Part shown: piece by piece, positions 35,232 through 47,250 of the stretch | Layout: every line of letters begins with the position of its first letter | Numbering within the stretch: position 1 is the first letter of the stretch | Origin: Albugo candida | Lineage: Eukaryota; Oomycota; Peronosporomycetes; Albuginales; Albuginaceae | Assembly: GCA_905220665.1 (NCBI GenBank) | Contig: CAJNAR010000171.1 | Span: forward strand, 62,001-126,000 | Length of the DNA: 64,000 nt | Direction of reading: 5' to 3' | Program-made: the position numbers and the translations under genes | The notes under the pieces: generated by a model | What the model was told of the DNA's origin: nothing | Database searches by the model: none | The model's input: the letters and a program-made list of their open reading frames with translations, nothing else

Positions 35232-36191
35232 ATGGACGCTAACGACAGTCAGGAATATAAGAATTCATGGACAATCGATCGACTCGCAAAAGAGCATGGC
35301 GTCGACTTTCGTCTCGTGTACTACCTATCTATCCGCTTTCGGATAAATAGCCACGTCATATATATACCATTTATCATTTGAATACGTAGAAATTTGCTAG
35401 GAAGCGGAAGTATACGCGGAACACTCGATGTTAAGAATTTGGCGCTGATGATTCGAAATGCCGATTATGCAGTCCGGGTACGCTCAACATGTAGATTTAG
35501 ACATATACAGTGGAGAAATTCCGACTTCATCTGAGTAGGGAGGTTTCAACGGAATGGTCCTGCGCTTTCGGACACCTCGAGCTTCTGTTATTGCTTATCG
35601 TAGCGGAAAAGTGAGAACTCACTTGCGTGAATGTTAATCCTGATGTTAATTTGTCTAGTTCATTGTCATTGGTGCGAAATCTCCTACAGTTTCCGATCTT
35701 GTGATCCAAAAGTTTCAAGATATCTTGCAAAAGACCGGCGCTCCTCATGAACTTGTTTCTTTTAAAATTCACAACTTTTGCGCGGCGAGCGATGTCAAGT
35801 TTCGCATACGACTTGAAGGTTTGGCATGCGAGCATGCTCAGTTCTGCACGGTAAACGCGATTGCTTCGTTTTTGAACAAGATTGCTCACAAGATGGTATG
35901 TTCAGTATGAACCGGAGCTCTTTCCAGGTCTCATCTACCGGATGTTAGTACCCAAATGTACACTTTTAGTTTTTATTAGTGGCAAGATCGTAATCACAGG
36001 TTTTCAGGTGTGATATATGTACACTCTCGCAAAAGCAACTGAGCATTCTTCTATCACTGCTTTAGAAAATCGAAGATGGTGAACAAGCTCTTTGCAAAAT
36101 CTTTCCTGTTCTATGCACATTCCGAATACAACGTGAAGAATGTAACAGCTCCAGTGATTGCGACGACGAGGACTCTGAGGAGGCTATCTGA
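35232..36191 (+). CDS. Divergent TATA-box-binding protein relative (TBP-related factor)
   Basis: Six in-phase exons were assembled by eye: 35232..35317, 35390..35477, 35539..35610, 35659..35850, 35906..36007 and 36066..36191, giving 221 residues. After a 28-residue N-terminus the two TBP lobes are recognisable. The N-lobe has [31 protein letters not shown] and VIAYRSGK, then VIGAKS. The C-lobe has [35 protein letters not shown] and [14 protein letters not shown]. The DNA-kinking phenylalanines of the C-lobe (ELF, VFISGK) are kept. In the N-lobe the first is kept (GGFNGM) but the second is Tyr (IAYRSGK). The tail is acidic (CDDEDSEE). TBP nucleates pre-initiation complexes for all three nuclear polymerases. 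The degree of divergence suggests a specialised TRF, not the main TBP. Confidence 0.85.
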
Positions 36192-36295
36192 CGACAATGA
36201 GAAGCGTTAGATCCCGATCTTTGCCCTTTAATATATATTATATTATTTTGATCTGAATCCATTTTACTTTTCTGGGTTTAAGCGATCGTTCAGGA

Positions 36296-37069
36296 ATGGC
36301 TTATCACAAAGATTCGCGATCTTGGAGGGACACCCTCGGCGAATATTCTATGCCAGAAAAATCAATGAATTTAGCCTCAGATACGACATCACCACTTGTC
36401 TTTAGGGCTGCGGACAAATCGCAACACTCACATTTGTTAAAAGCAGCTTCCAATGTGTTTTTTGCGCTTTCCGACGCATTCACGAAGTGTTTCAGCAGAG
36501 TAACACAATCTCAATTTAAGAAGGATCATCATAAAGCGTTGCTTGCATCCAATAGTATTGAAGATAGCTTCAATTTCTCAGATGAGCTTGCGATGGAATT
36601 GAGACGACGTGTTTTGGTGCCAACAAGCCACTCATATCGTGATCGTTCTAATGATTCGGACAAGCGATATCACAAGCCTTGGATTGGAAACGATGGAATC
36701 GAGCCGGAACCGGATTGCGGACCGAGGGATATACTCAAGCCGCAACATGGCAGTAGCAAGCATATTTTACGCGCGTGTACTGCCCGGAAGGTTTCGATTG
36801 GCCCAAGTGAGGAAGAGCCTATTTCCGAAAATAACGAGGTTCAGCAATGGCTGCTCAAGGTTGATCCAGTAAGGGCACAGGAATACATAAAGTATGTAGC
36901 AAAGTTCCAGGCCCATGGCTTAATTACACTCAACGATCTGGCCAAAATTACGAGCGAGAATATCGAGGATGCATTGAGTGAGATTGGAATATACAGATTC
37001 ATGCACCGGGCTCGACTGCGTCAAGCGATTCTTCGTATCAATGACGATAAAGTGATTGGTGAGGTCTGA
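36296..37069 (+). CDS. SAM-domain protein
   Basis: A single exon of 257 residues starts at the ATG 36296. The first 180 residues are charged and low in hydrophobics. Residues about 182-250 match a sterile-alpha-motif fold: VQQWLLKVDP, EYIKYVAKFQAHGLITLND, then MHRARLRQAILRI, with the five-helix spacing and hydrophobic core positions. SAM domains form homo- or hetero-oligomers in signalling scaffolds and sometimes bind RNA, and nothing here narrows that. It begins about 100 bp after the TBP-like gene stop on the same strand. The stop at 37069 marks the last compact gene before the transposon-rich half. Confidence 0.75.
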   Translation: MAYHKDSRSWRDTLGEYSMPEKSMNLASDTTSPLVFRAADKSQHSHLLKAASNVFFALSDAFTKCFSRVTQSQFKKDHHKALLASNSIEDSFNFSDELAMELRRRVLVPTSHSYRDRSNDSDKRYHKPWIGNDGIEPEPDCGPRDILKPQHGSSKHILRACTARKVSIGPSEEEPISENNEVQQWLLKVDPVRAQEYIKYVAKFQAHGLITLNDLAKITSENIEDALSEIGIYRFMHRARLRQAILRINDDKVIGEV

Positions 37070-38364
37070 TAGTTCATTAGAAGCTGAGGATAGTTTTATA
37101 AAGCGCCTCATTTGCTTCCATCTCATCTCTTGGCTGTATTTGCCTCTTTCTGGATTAGGTCATCTGAATAGACTGCTGGCTAAATACGATGTGGTTGGGC
37201 GTAACCAAGTGCTGGATAGTGCGGCAATCTCTTAATGCTTGGATGGTAAGTTGGTGTTGAGAGCTCGAAGTTCCGGCATAATATCATTACTCATTCTGCT
37301 GGTAGCACTAGCACATAAGACCGCGCTTCTTTACTCTTTGCAATATAAATATGGTAGGCCGCTCTTAGTCGATTGACCAGTAGCAGATACCTGTAGAGTC
37401 TCGCACTTTCATCAAACTCCACGCAAGGGTACCGCAAGACTAGATAATCACATCTCAATCGAGCAGCTTACAACGGAATCCCCTTCTAGCTTGCTGACAA
37501 TGATGTAGTGATGTGCAAACATTGTGCAGTTATCAAACATTTTCTTTATACGTGTTATGCGAGGCATTCCCCAATAAAGGTCTGGCAATGTTTGGTTAGC
37601 TTCATATATCATCCGAGTGTATATGTTGCTATTGATTGTACTGCTAGACATACCGGTCACAAATGCAAATAGTGGACAATATTTCCACCATAAAGGGATC
37701 TCGTGGCAGCTAACAGCAAGGCTAGATCATCGAGGGCAACGCTCTCTTACAACCTTCATGGTCACTTTGGATACCTCACCATGCTTCTCGTTCAGGATTG
37801 TACTAGTGCAACCTAATCTAAGCGATGCAGGACCGTCGAAGTCATTCTTTTTAATCTTCAGAGAGAAGTCATCAAACGGTCCATCATTACCGAGATACCT
37901 AACACGCGCCGATATTGTCATCTTTAGGGTAAATGCAAGGATTGCAGGTAAGGGAACGAGGCTTTTGAAACCTACTTCGACAAGAAATCAAAAGAAGATC
38001 GGCAACTTGAGAGAGCAAAGTGAAGAAAGAAAATGAAGCAAATGGCTTGAATGCCCGGTTGTGGAAGATGACCAGCAGAACACTGCAAGATTGAAGCAAA
38101 ATATTCTTTAATCCGGTGCAAGTTAATTTATCTCTCAGTTTCAACGCTACGATTCACAGGAAGCTTCTGTACTTGTAGATTCTTGTCAGCGTTGACTAAC
38201 TTGAGCAAATCGGCTTCGTTCTCCATATAGTAGCCATTCACTAATTTGTACGGGACACAAAGGTTTGAGATTCCATTCCTTTCCCTCTCATATTGGACTT
38301 CAACTTCGATATAGTGTAGAACGCCATATCGCTTCAGCTGAAGAATTGTTTGTTAAGTACCTTG
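37070..38364. other. Non-coding stretch at the edge of the transposon-rich half
   Basis: About 1.3 kb with only short frames on both strands and no recognisable domain. It may include the decayed 3' end and LTR of the minus-strand gypsy relic to the right. I found no terminal repeat that proves this. Confidence 0.4.
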
Positions 38365-38580
38365 TCAGCAAGATTGGAACAACTTCAATAATGATCGCAG
38401 CGGGATCCAGCTGTTTTCTACGCTATCCAGCCCGACCCATTCGACCAGAATCTCCCATGTCTGTGCATCGCGATTTATGTGGTAGCCGAAGGGTTCTTTC
38501 ACCAGATGGCCGCCATTCACAAATACGATATAATCCTTGAGATCCTGAGTAAGCACCAAATCGCTTTCTCGATAAAGCAT
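38365..38580 (-). pseudogene. Chromodomain fragment of gypsy integrase
   Basis: About 70 residues with the chromodomain outline: a strand set followed by LVEWVGLDSVENSWIPLRSL, in which the E-N-SW pattern is the C-terminal helix signature. It sits at the 3' end of the gypsy relic as expected for a chromovirus integrase tail. Confidence 0.65.
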
Positions 38581-40287
38581 GGACGCGATGCATGAGGCGT
38601 GTGAACATCGAAAAATTCAACTCATTCCTGAATTCCATACACCCAATCATAATGTCGGCACTAACCCGTATGGTCCCTTCCAAAGCAAGACCACTTTTTT
38701 ATATGCGTATTTTGTGAATTGGCCGGATGAGACAAAATCCTCAATATCAAAATTGATACAACTGACACCCTTTTTTGTTCCTTGACGGTGTCTTTGCTGC
38801 CTCAATTTTTTGCTGCGCGGCGTCGAATGAGGCATGATGCACATGTCTCAGTGTTGTCTTGTATTCAATCCCGGGTGCGTTTATAGGCGCTAAATGTATG
38901 CCAACCGTCGGCTGATACAGCACCCTAATAGAATCTTCTGCTGGCGGTGCTGTAAACCCCCTAGCCATTGCGTACGCATTCAGCCAAGCCGATGTTAACT
39001 GATTTACCGATAATTGATATAGCAGAACTTTCTTTTGAGTTTTCCGCAATATATAGCTACCTCTTACTCACATCGCATCGTTTTTAGAAACTGACGGTTG
39101 AGTACTCTTAACCACCCATAAAAGTTTTGTGCGTAGAATCGTGACCTCATTCTTGCGATCTCTTGTCGGATACCCAAACCGATACCGAGTGCTACTTCTT
39201 GAGCCAATTTAGTACTGCTGGCACGGTAGCACTCGTATTCGCGATCACATCAGAACAAAATCGAAATGTAAGAGTTCGGTCGGTTTGGTGGCTCTCAAAG
39301 TTTCTTCAGATCAGCGAGGCCATCTTAGTTCTCGCGATAAAGATAGCACACGCAGCGCTGCACGAATACATTCACACCGAGATCCATCGAGCCCCATGCT
39401 ACATGTTTTGACAATATTTGAGATGTCGTCGCTACACCCCGATGACCTACAGATCCCGTATGGGTCACGATACGAAGCCGTTCCTGGATATTAACGCCAC
39501 TATCCCGAGTCCAGATACAAGTGTCCGCATCTACGAGTACACCGCACTTCTTGTCTACCGTAAATGGGAATTTGTGATGGGTGCTTCTTTATCAACGGGA
39601 TAGCATATCCCCCGAGAGATTCCATCCTCGGGTACATACTCAATCACATAACGAAAGGTTTGCATGACCATGTCACTCGTTCAAGCTTGTCAGCGTTATA
39701 TCTCGAAATGGCGTTGTCCGCGCAGTTCGGATCGAACATGAAATCTAAATTTTGGTCATCAGTGAAAAGATGGAAACCTTTCGCTCGCCGTAAAATCAAA
39801 TTTTAATCTTTTACACGTCTCCACAATGACCGAAAAGCTTCTTTCTCCAATGTTAACCAACGTGTTGAAGCTCTTTTGAGAGATCCACCTATAAATACGA
39901 GTACCTGCTCGCTCTCCAATTATTCAGCCCCACTTAAGTGAGAATAGCTCCCCATTGATCTCCAGAAGCGTACGTATGAGGACATACCTCTCAATCATGT
40001 TTCGCTTTCTGTTCTCTCTGCTTTCCGCCGCTTTCATGGCATGGCTCTTTCCAGCAAATACGAAGGGTTTGCAACAGCTCCGAAAAGTTCGGTATAGTGT
40101 TTCACATCAAGTTCAACGCTCACAAGAATTGCTGAAAATCCGCAGCAGTGAGCGGCCGTCCCATTTCGCATAATCCGTAATTCCGGTCGGCGGAATGACT
40201 CACATTTTCTCCCGAGATCTTCTCCGCATCCCAGAGTTTCGAAAAAGAGAAAAAGCGCCGTTTCGGATGAAGCTTCACACCGAATTA

Positions 40288-40536
40288 TTAACCATTTGAG
40301 AAGGTTTCCAGAACATTGACTCCTTCGTTTCTGTTGCAGCATAAAAAAAATTCATACAACCATAGAACAGGTTTCAACACTTTAGCAGATAGCTGTTGTG
40401 CAACAGCTACATCATCCGTTGAACCCATAGTAACTCGAGGTCCCGTATAAAGCCCTATTTGTGCTAACACCGTACAAATGTCACGACTGCTTTCATGCAG
40501 AGTTAGTTGCCAGTAGAAACGAAAATAATCCAGCAA
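40288..40536 (-). pseudogene. Gypsy reverse-transcriptase fragment
   Basis: The frame contains the RT segment DYFRFYWQLTLHESS followed by LYTGPRVTMGSTDDVAVAQQ, corresponding to the palm motif just before the YxDD loop. The YxDD box itself is not visible in frame. Confidence 0.6.
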
Positions 40537-42563
40537 AAAATTTAGCAGCTTGATCCATCACGACTCGCGAGAACCACTTCCAAATGTGGCATTGATAAAG
40601 GTATTGGAATTTTCAAAGCGTTCAGTGCACGCAGATTCACCGTCACTCATCGTGAGGTGGGATTCCGATACACCAAACTGTGTTTTTTTAGACTGGATAA
40701 ATGTCCCTTGAATACTATCTGTTTAACGGCGAATAATGTCTGGATCTCGGATTCACCGGTTCACTTCCTTCCTTTTTCTGCACTTTGAGGGGAGAGCTAT
40801 GACCGGGGGGTCGCTGCAAAATAAACTCTAAAATTCTGATATCGGCAAAGCCATGACGTCAGTCGCAAAAGGGATTCTTTTTTTCGTTACTTTTTCTCTC
40901 TCTTCTACGACTTTCGACTGGAGAACTTGGACTACAACGTCTCATTGGGCCTCAGACTTTGCCCACTCACGCGACATAAAATATGTTTCTGTCTCATCGA
41001 GGACGCTGTTGTCGTTAGCATTAACTCCTCGTCGCATAATTCCAGCAAATGACTCGTAGGGGTGCTGTATATAATACTGTCTTGTGAAGCGTCCTATATT
41101 TATTTATTTTCTTTTTGTCTCGCTGCTATCGAATAGCGTCGCGGAGTATCCCATTAGCTCCATCATGCTCCAGTCAATCAATAGACTTAGTAACGTGTCT
41201 TTTTCGTTTTCCATCACCTAAAATCTACCCAATGTAACTTTCATCCATATTGGCGTATCTCCGATTGTTCTTCACTTCATCCGCGTAGTGTAATGACTCA
41301 TTCGAACGAATGAATTCAATTCCAAAACGTCCACCATCCCCACGAATACAATTCTTCAGTCCGAGCCAGAATCTATTAGCGTACATACACTTCGTATCCC
41401 TTTCATGGCAGCAAAGAACCCCCTTTTTTCCTTCAACAAATAAGCTTTCTTCACATGCGTTGCTTCAGGTGAATATCCTTCACGATTCGCCTGTTGCGCA
41501 CTGCCAGCATCTTCTGACAGTCCTTCGGTTTGGATCCAGAGGGTTGCTACAGGTTATCATTCCATAAATCATCTCAATTTTCATAGGTACCAATGGTAGA
41601 AAGCCGCTGAGCTGCAGGCTCTAAACATTCAACCATCCATTTAACGATTATCATCGCATCCACCTGCTCCACGTAATGTTCCAGACCCTCCTCGTTCAAT
41701 GCACGGTAGAATTGATTTCCAAAACGCGACATACGAGATCCAACATCCATTAATCTAGTGTTCATTTTTAGTTTCTCAACATGTGATCAATCTTACCTAA
41801 CTCCAAAGAATCCGCTGTAATAGCTTCTCTGAAAAATTTGTCGAATCTTCCCCAAACGCCTCATCTGGTTGTTAACAAACATCGGATATGATGACTTGCG
41901 CACGTGTCCTTTTAGATTTCAGAAACTAGAGAAGAAGTTTCCTGATTAATAAGTGGCAAGTGTAAAAGTGCGTTTATTATGAATGCTCGTTATCTTTCTC
42001 TTCCTATCAACTTTCCTTCGCTTGCAATTCCCTTATGTGGCCGGTTCGTTTCTTGTTTGAAGTCGTTACAAAACCACCGCACCGGGATCAGCTAAAACTC
42101 CCAAAGCAGATATTATCAAATTCATGGATCGTAAAACGTCGATGACACCTTCCGACAGTCCAAGCATCAACACACGCCGGCACCGGCATAACAAAAGACT
42201 TGTTTTGACATGTCTCATAGGCGGTGAGCAATGTCTTGTAATATGCCTCAATTTTACGAACTCGCAACTATCCTTCCACGTTGCTTTTGTAGAGTGGATG
42301 CTTTGGTAATTGCGGTGCATTTCTGATGCGCTTATCTTCAGATACGTCAACCATATCCACACTGCCCGTTAAACGTCGCGCCCGTTCCTCTGTCAAATTT
42401 CCAAAAAAAATTATGCTACTTCTTGTTGATAATGAAGCTCCTATGTACGGTTGAACTATCGAGCTAAGTACATGTCTAGGTTTTAAGAATAATACCACTT
42501 TTCATTTTTACCACCCCTGCGAAGAATTCTCCCTATGCAAGTTACCAACAATTACAACAGGTT

Positions 42564-43085
42564 ATGAGCCCAAATGTGGCTGATAGAAATGATGTGCTTA
42601 ACGAAGGCAACTACTTCATATGGGAATTAAACGCACGGATGAAGCTCGCCAAGAAGGGCTTGTTTGAACACATCGACGCGACGAAGGCGCCGAGCGGAGG
42701 ATACGCCAGCGTGTCACAATGGAAAGTCAATGACATGAAGGCCTTCGCAAATGTTTGTACTAAGCTAAACCCAAGCTTCCAGTCCATGGGCCGGAACGCA
42801 GGAACGACTGCAGAAGCATGGAAATTTTTGAAGAGCTTCTTTCTCCGTAGAAGCATTCACAATCGGATACAGATGCGTTGGCAGCTTCACGAGTTCAAAA
42901 TGCAGAAGGGAGGAAATGTGATGGAACATTTTCTAAAGTTTGATGAGTTGTGCATGACAATGCAAGCCATCGGTGATCAAATTTCGCACGATGAGCTGCT
43001 CGTGGTTTTGCTTGGAATTTTGTCGGATGAATACGACCAGATCATAAAACTCATAGAAAACATACAAGAAATCGATCTATTTTGA
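42564..43085 (+). pseudogene. Copia gag fragment
   Basis: A 173-residue frame with the Retrotran_gag_2/UBN2 pattern: NYFIWELNARMKLAKKGLFE, EAWKFLKSFFLRRS, then MEHFLKFDELCMTM and DELLVVLLGILSDEYDQI. It ends at a TGA where related gags continue into the linker and zinc knuckle, so it is prematurely stopped. Confidence 0.8.
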
Positions 43086-43777
43086 GCCAAGGAGATGCTT
43101 CGTCGGGAATACGAAGGCATTGCTCGAAAGGGAAAGAGTGAACTCGCTTTGAAGGCAACAAGAAACTTCAAGAGCAGGAGAAATGGTCGAAGGAATCAGG
43201 AAACAAGTTCTCGGGACAATGCTGTATTTGCAACAAGTATGGACACAAGAAACAAGATTGTTGGAAGAACCCAGATAAGAAGAAGAAGAATACCGAACAG
43301 GAGTTTACAGTTGGTGAAAATGGTCGGATGGTTGGTTACTCGACAGTGGTGCGAGTAGTCACATGTGCCCATTTCGGAATGAGTTTGTGGAGATTCGCTC
43401 TTTGTACAAGTCGGTTAGAACTTTTTGTTGCGAATGGAGAGTCAGTGACTGCTAATGGAATTGGAACAATTCGTGTTGTGCTTAAGAACAAGAAGCCAAT
43501 TCGTATTGAAGATGTCTTATATGTACCGAAGCTGGATTGTAGACTCATTTCAATTAATGCATTATCTACAAAAGGTTTGCATGTGACCTTCAGCAACAAG
43601 ACATGTGTGATTAAATGACAAAAAAGTGGTGACTCAAGTGGCCCAGAAGGTAAAGTTGTTTGTGCTGGAATGCGATACTTTGGAATCAGCAAGCACGAGT
43701 GAAGAGGTCGGAAATGGAGCTCAACCAATAAGTCAAAAATATGGCATACACAATTAGGACATTTACCGATCAAGGTC

Positions 43778-44373
43778 ATGAGAAACCTCACAAGGTGTGT
43801 CGACGGATTCAAGATAAAAGATTCGCCCTCTGTCGATGTTGAACACGACGATATCTGTGAAGAATGTGTAACTGGGAAGTCGACGGTCAAACCGTTTCCG
43901 AAAGCAAGCTACGGTGAAGTAAAGACCACATCACTGCTTCAGATAGTTCACAGTGATGTAATGGGTCCAATGGAGACCACATCACAGGGTGGATCAAGAT
44001 TTGTGGTAACTTTTCTGGATTACTATACACGATATGTGGTCGTGTATTTCCTAGTACACAAGTCAGATGTGATGGAAAAATTTATTGAGTACAAGTCGAT
44101 GATGGAAAACTAATTGAACACCACGATTGAGTGTATTCGCACCGAAACCGGTGGAGAATATATAAACTAGCGTTTTGCAAAGTGTGTCGGAAGTCGGGTA
44201 TCATTCATGAAGCGTCAGTGCCGTGTTCGCCACAACACAACGGCATGGCAGAGCGAATACAAAGAGCACTCACGGAGCGCGCAAGATCCATGCTAAATCA
44301 CATGCATATGGTAGCCGTGAAGAATTGCTTCGCGCAGCACACAAATGGGTTTTTGGACATGGATATGCAATGA
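43778..44373 (+). pseudogene. Copia integrase, broken
   Basis: The first part (43778-44113) holds a zinc-binding-like stretch (CEECVTGKSTVKPF) and the D of HSDVMGPMET. A stop and a shift separate it from the second part (44131-44373), which holds SPQHNGMAERIQRALTERAR with the third catalytic glutamate. The middle DNGGE-type motif is altered. Confidence 0.7.
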
Positions 44374-44699
44374 CTATCAAACGTTCGATTCCCGGAAAAA
44401 GTGCATACTTAAAATGTGACCGTGGTGGTGAATACCTGCCTCAAGTACCAGAACGGAAGCGACAGGCAGCATTTAGGGGAATGGAATGCCCCTTTCTTTT
44501 TCTGAGAATTCTTCCAAAAAAACAGGAATTGAAAGTAAAAGACAATAAACAAAAAGAACACCTTCACAAACCTGCGCACTTTGTACAGCGCGTGATTCAA
44601 CGGTCGAAGAAACCAACTCGTGTGGAGAACTCCCCTAGAATCTCTTTTTGACGATCTTCGAGATAGTGATCATGTGCACTTTATTGAAGCAAATGATGG

Positions 44700-46090
44700 T
44701 GGAAACATTACTGAACCATTTTTTGCGCATCAGGGATAGCGTGAAGGTGGTAAACCCATACAATGAAGTTGCTCTGATGGACTGCACGTATAAAAGGAGT
44801 CTCTACCGAGTCCCGCTTCTTCACATCATCGGAATGACCGCGTTCAATATGACGTCCAGCGTAGCTTTCTGCTTCCTGGCCGGGAAGAAAGTGGAAAATT
44901 ATGCAAGGGCAATGTCGAAATTGTCAGCAGTGTGGGAAAATAGATCTGCGCCATAGTAATCTTCGCGGACCAGGAACTGGACCTAATGGCGGCCATCGCA
45001 CAAGTTTCTGCGTTGTCCTCAAATCTGCTCTGCATTTGACATACAACAAAAATATCGTTACCAATTGCAAGAAGCATAATACAGCCCAGAAACTTTCGAC
45101 GAATTTCTGAAAATATGGAACGTCCTGGTGTCTTCCTGGACGGCGGAAAGGATATGATGAGCAGCTTGCGAAGTTCTCAGACAATCTCTCGGAGAAGTCA
45201 GAGTTACTCGAGTACATGACGATGAGTTGGCTCGTCTACAAGGAGCGATTTGTCAACGCTTGGACTTAACGGCATCCAAATTTTGGAAAAAAGGCATCTT
45301 TCGCGGGAAGAGGGAGCCCATGCGTACGCAAGGAAGTTCCTACAAGTCTCGACGGCAGACTTATCATCGATATTTAACTAGCTGGCAATTGCGCTCAATC
45401 ATCAGATTAGAGCAGACGTAAGTCGGAGAATCGAGAAGAAGATGCATCATTTGCTGGAACTTCCAGAAATATTCGCATCGGTATCTGGAAAAATTTCTTT
45501 CTCCGCATTAAAAAAATGTCTTGTACAACATGGAAAAATCGAGCAGGAACTTCGTCCGTGCACCGGATACGATTCATCGACAATGGGTATTCCTTGCACA
45601 CTTGAGCTTGCGGCCATCGTTGAGAATCGGGATACATTGACCTTTTTCAGCTTCCATGCGCAATGGCACCTGGAATGGAACTCAACAGATGTAAGAGCCG
45701 TGAATCTTTAGAATTTAACCCTTTCTGGTTCATTAAGAATTTTGTACACAAATCAATCAGGCAGATGAGAATTTTTTTAAGACCAATGAGAATTGATTTG
45801 GGTGCGCATCAACATCCTCCCGACAACCGAACAAAAAAAGGAGATTTCGAATGTCGCAAAAAAAGATGACCAGAGCACTGTTGTTCAGTTCAAACCGCCG
45901 TTTTTGATTTCACAACCCAGCGGGTGACCCGTCGGCGCAAAAAATCTCCCAAAGAACAGTACAAAGCGAGACGCATCCCAATTCGAACTCGAGGAAGCTC
46001 ACGTTGGAACATGGAGAGGGGGGGATGTAGAGTAATGGGCCACAACAGACGTAGTTGCCCTTTTCCGCTGAGTAAAATTAAGAAACGGTA
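44700..46090 (+). mobile_element. MULE (Mutator-like) transposase relic
   Basis: The plus strand carries MULE signatures in several frames: VALMDCTYKRSLYRVPLLHI, then MTAFNMTSSVAFCFLA, near 44760-44880 (the first catalytic D with its TYK context). A helical middle follows (LLELPEIFASVSGKISFSAL), then an LPC-like GIPCTLELAAI near 45590, and finally a zinc knuckle CRVMGHNRRSCPF near 46030. This is the usual order of catalytic core, SWIM-like region and C-terminal CCHC in MULE/FAR1-type transposases. Frameshifts and stops are frequent, so the copy is inactive. Its left edge abuts the Copia relic, suggesting that one inserted into or beside the other. Confidence 0.65.
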
Positions 46091-46384
46091 TACCATAACT
46101 GAATGCATATAATGTGTGTCACGTGACTTGAAAAAGAGTGAATATAACAAGTCCCTATATATAAAAAAAAGTATACATAGTATATACACATAGTATAATT
46201 ATGTGTGCCACCTTACTGGAAAAGGTTAACCAAAAAGGAGGGAATATAACAATTCCCTAAAAATAGCCTAGGCATTTGGATTTTCAAGGACTTCGTTATA
46301 GTATTTCGGTAGCTCTTTCATATCCTATCATGAGCCCCTGATCTTGTGTGCAGACACCTATAAATGGCCCTATACTTAATTTCC

Positions 46385-46569
46385 AGCACTTTAGATATAA
46401 TTTGGAAAGTGAGATATATTAAATGTAGGAGGTCCTTAGTTCACTTTACCAGCTAGTCTAAGCCTTCTCGTACTAGACGCCCACAGCCACTGATTTATTG
46501 TCCAATAGCTGAAAGTTGATTAGCCTGATGTGTTCCGCACTGGTTCAGGGACATTAGCTTCAATACTCC
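46385..46569 (-). repeat. LTR-like repeat, left copy
   Basis: The sequence from AGCACTTTAGATA to the AGCTTCAATACT end matches the right copy at 48860-49191, apart from a 150-bp block present only on the right. Read on the minus strand it follows a polypurine tract, as a 3' LTR should. Confidence 0.7.
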
Positions 46570-46674
46570 CCCTGGACGACAACTTCTGATCAAGTCCAAC
46601 ATCAAGAATTAATCGTCCAGGGGGAATATTGAAGCTGATGTCCCTGAACCAGTGTGGAACACATCAGGCTAATC
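46518..46674. repeat. Near-perfect inverted repeat, 62-bp arms with 33-bp spacer
   Basis: Arm 1 is 46518..46579 and arm 2 is 46613..46674; by eye 59 of 62 positions pair. Both arms are the start of the Copia LTR together with the adjacent polypurine tract (CCAGGGGGA then TATTGAAGCT). A transcript across this point would fold into a long hairpin. Confidence 0.9.
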
Positions 46675-46699
46675 AAATTCAGTACTCTCCCTGGACGAT

Positions 46700-47250
46700 A
46701 AATTCTTGTGTTTCACATTCTTCCAACAGTCTGCCTTTTTATGTCCACTTTTGTTACAGTGATAACATTTTCCTTCGAGTTTGTAAGTCTTTTGAAGAGA
46801 TTTTCTTGCGTCGAATCTTTCCTACTTCTTCATTGCTACCAATAGTGCATACTCCCGATGCAGCATTTCTTTTGCTTGAAAAAGATCCATCCCTTGGACA
46901 TTTTCGATAATTCTGATTATGGGATCGTACTCATCCCAGAGACCCCCAAGCAATATTAGTAATTGCTCATCCATATTAATCACATCCCTACAAGTTTGCA
47001 TCGAAAGGCATAATTCATCAAATTTCATAAAATGTTCCATAATATTTTGACTCATTTCCATTCGGAATTCATGAAGTCTTCGCCGGTTTCGTACTCTGTT
47101 GCGTATACTATTTCGAAGGTAAAAATTCTTTAGAATCTCCCATGACTGAGAGGTTGTACAAGCACCTCTGATCATTGTCTGGAGACTCGGACTGATTGAC
47201 ATTGAAATGATTGCGAAGGCTTCAAGGTCGTTGACTTTCCAGATTACCAA
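46700..47250 (-). pseudogene. Copia gag and zinc knuckle of relic 2
   Basis: The minus-strand frame 47250..46822 has the same gag outline as relic 1 (SWEILKNFYLRNS, MEHFMKFDELCLSMQ, LLILLGGLWDEYDPI). A short break later the same strand gives a CCHC knuckle CYHCNKSGHKKADC near 46760. The N-terminal part of gag is missing at about 47270. Confidence 0.75.

Larger units (their letters stand above)
38365..42480 (-). mobile_element. Ty3/gypsy (chromovirus-like) retrotransposon relic
   Basis: The minus strand shows gypsy landmarks in the order expected for gag-pol reading right to left. There are gag-like fragments at about 42480-41570 (KHPLYKSN, ALNEEGLEHYVEQVDAM), a reverse-transcriptase fragment at 40536-40288 (DYFRFYWQLTLHESS, LYTGPRVTMGSTD), an integrase fragment near 39270 (TKPTELLHFDFVLM), and a C-terminal chromodomain at 38580-38365 (ILVEWVGLDSVENSWIP). 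All pieces are separated by stops and frameshifts, so the copy is dead. Chromodomain integrases steer chromovirus insertion towards marked heterochromatin. I could not identify the LTRs. Confidence 0.7.
42541..44740 (+). mobile_element. Copia retrotransposon relic 1 (gag-protease-integrase, no reverse transcriptase)
   Basis: Reading left to right there is a PBS-like GGTTATGAGCCC at about 42560, a gag (42564-43085), a CCHC knuckle near 43230 (CCICNKYGHKKQDC), a frameshifted protease start (LLDSGASSHMCP near 43345), protease end and pre-integrase (43400-43618), the integrase zinc region and first catalytic aspartate (43778-44113, IVHSDVMGPMET), and a broken integrase core (SPQHNGMAERIQR near 44230). 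Reverse transcriptase and RNase H are absent. Several stops and frameshifts make it non-autonomous and dead. It belongs to the same family as the rearranged copy at 46.4-49.2 kb. Confidence 0.8.
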
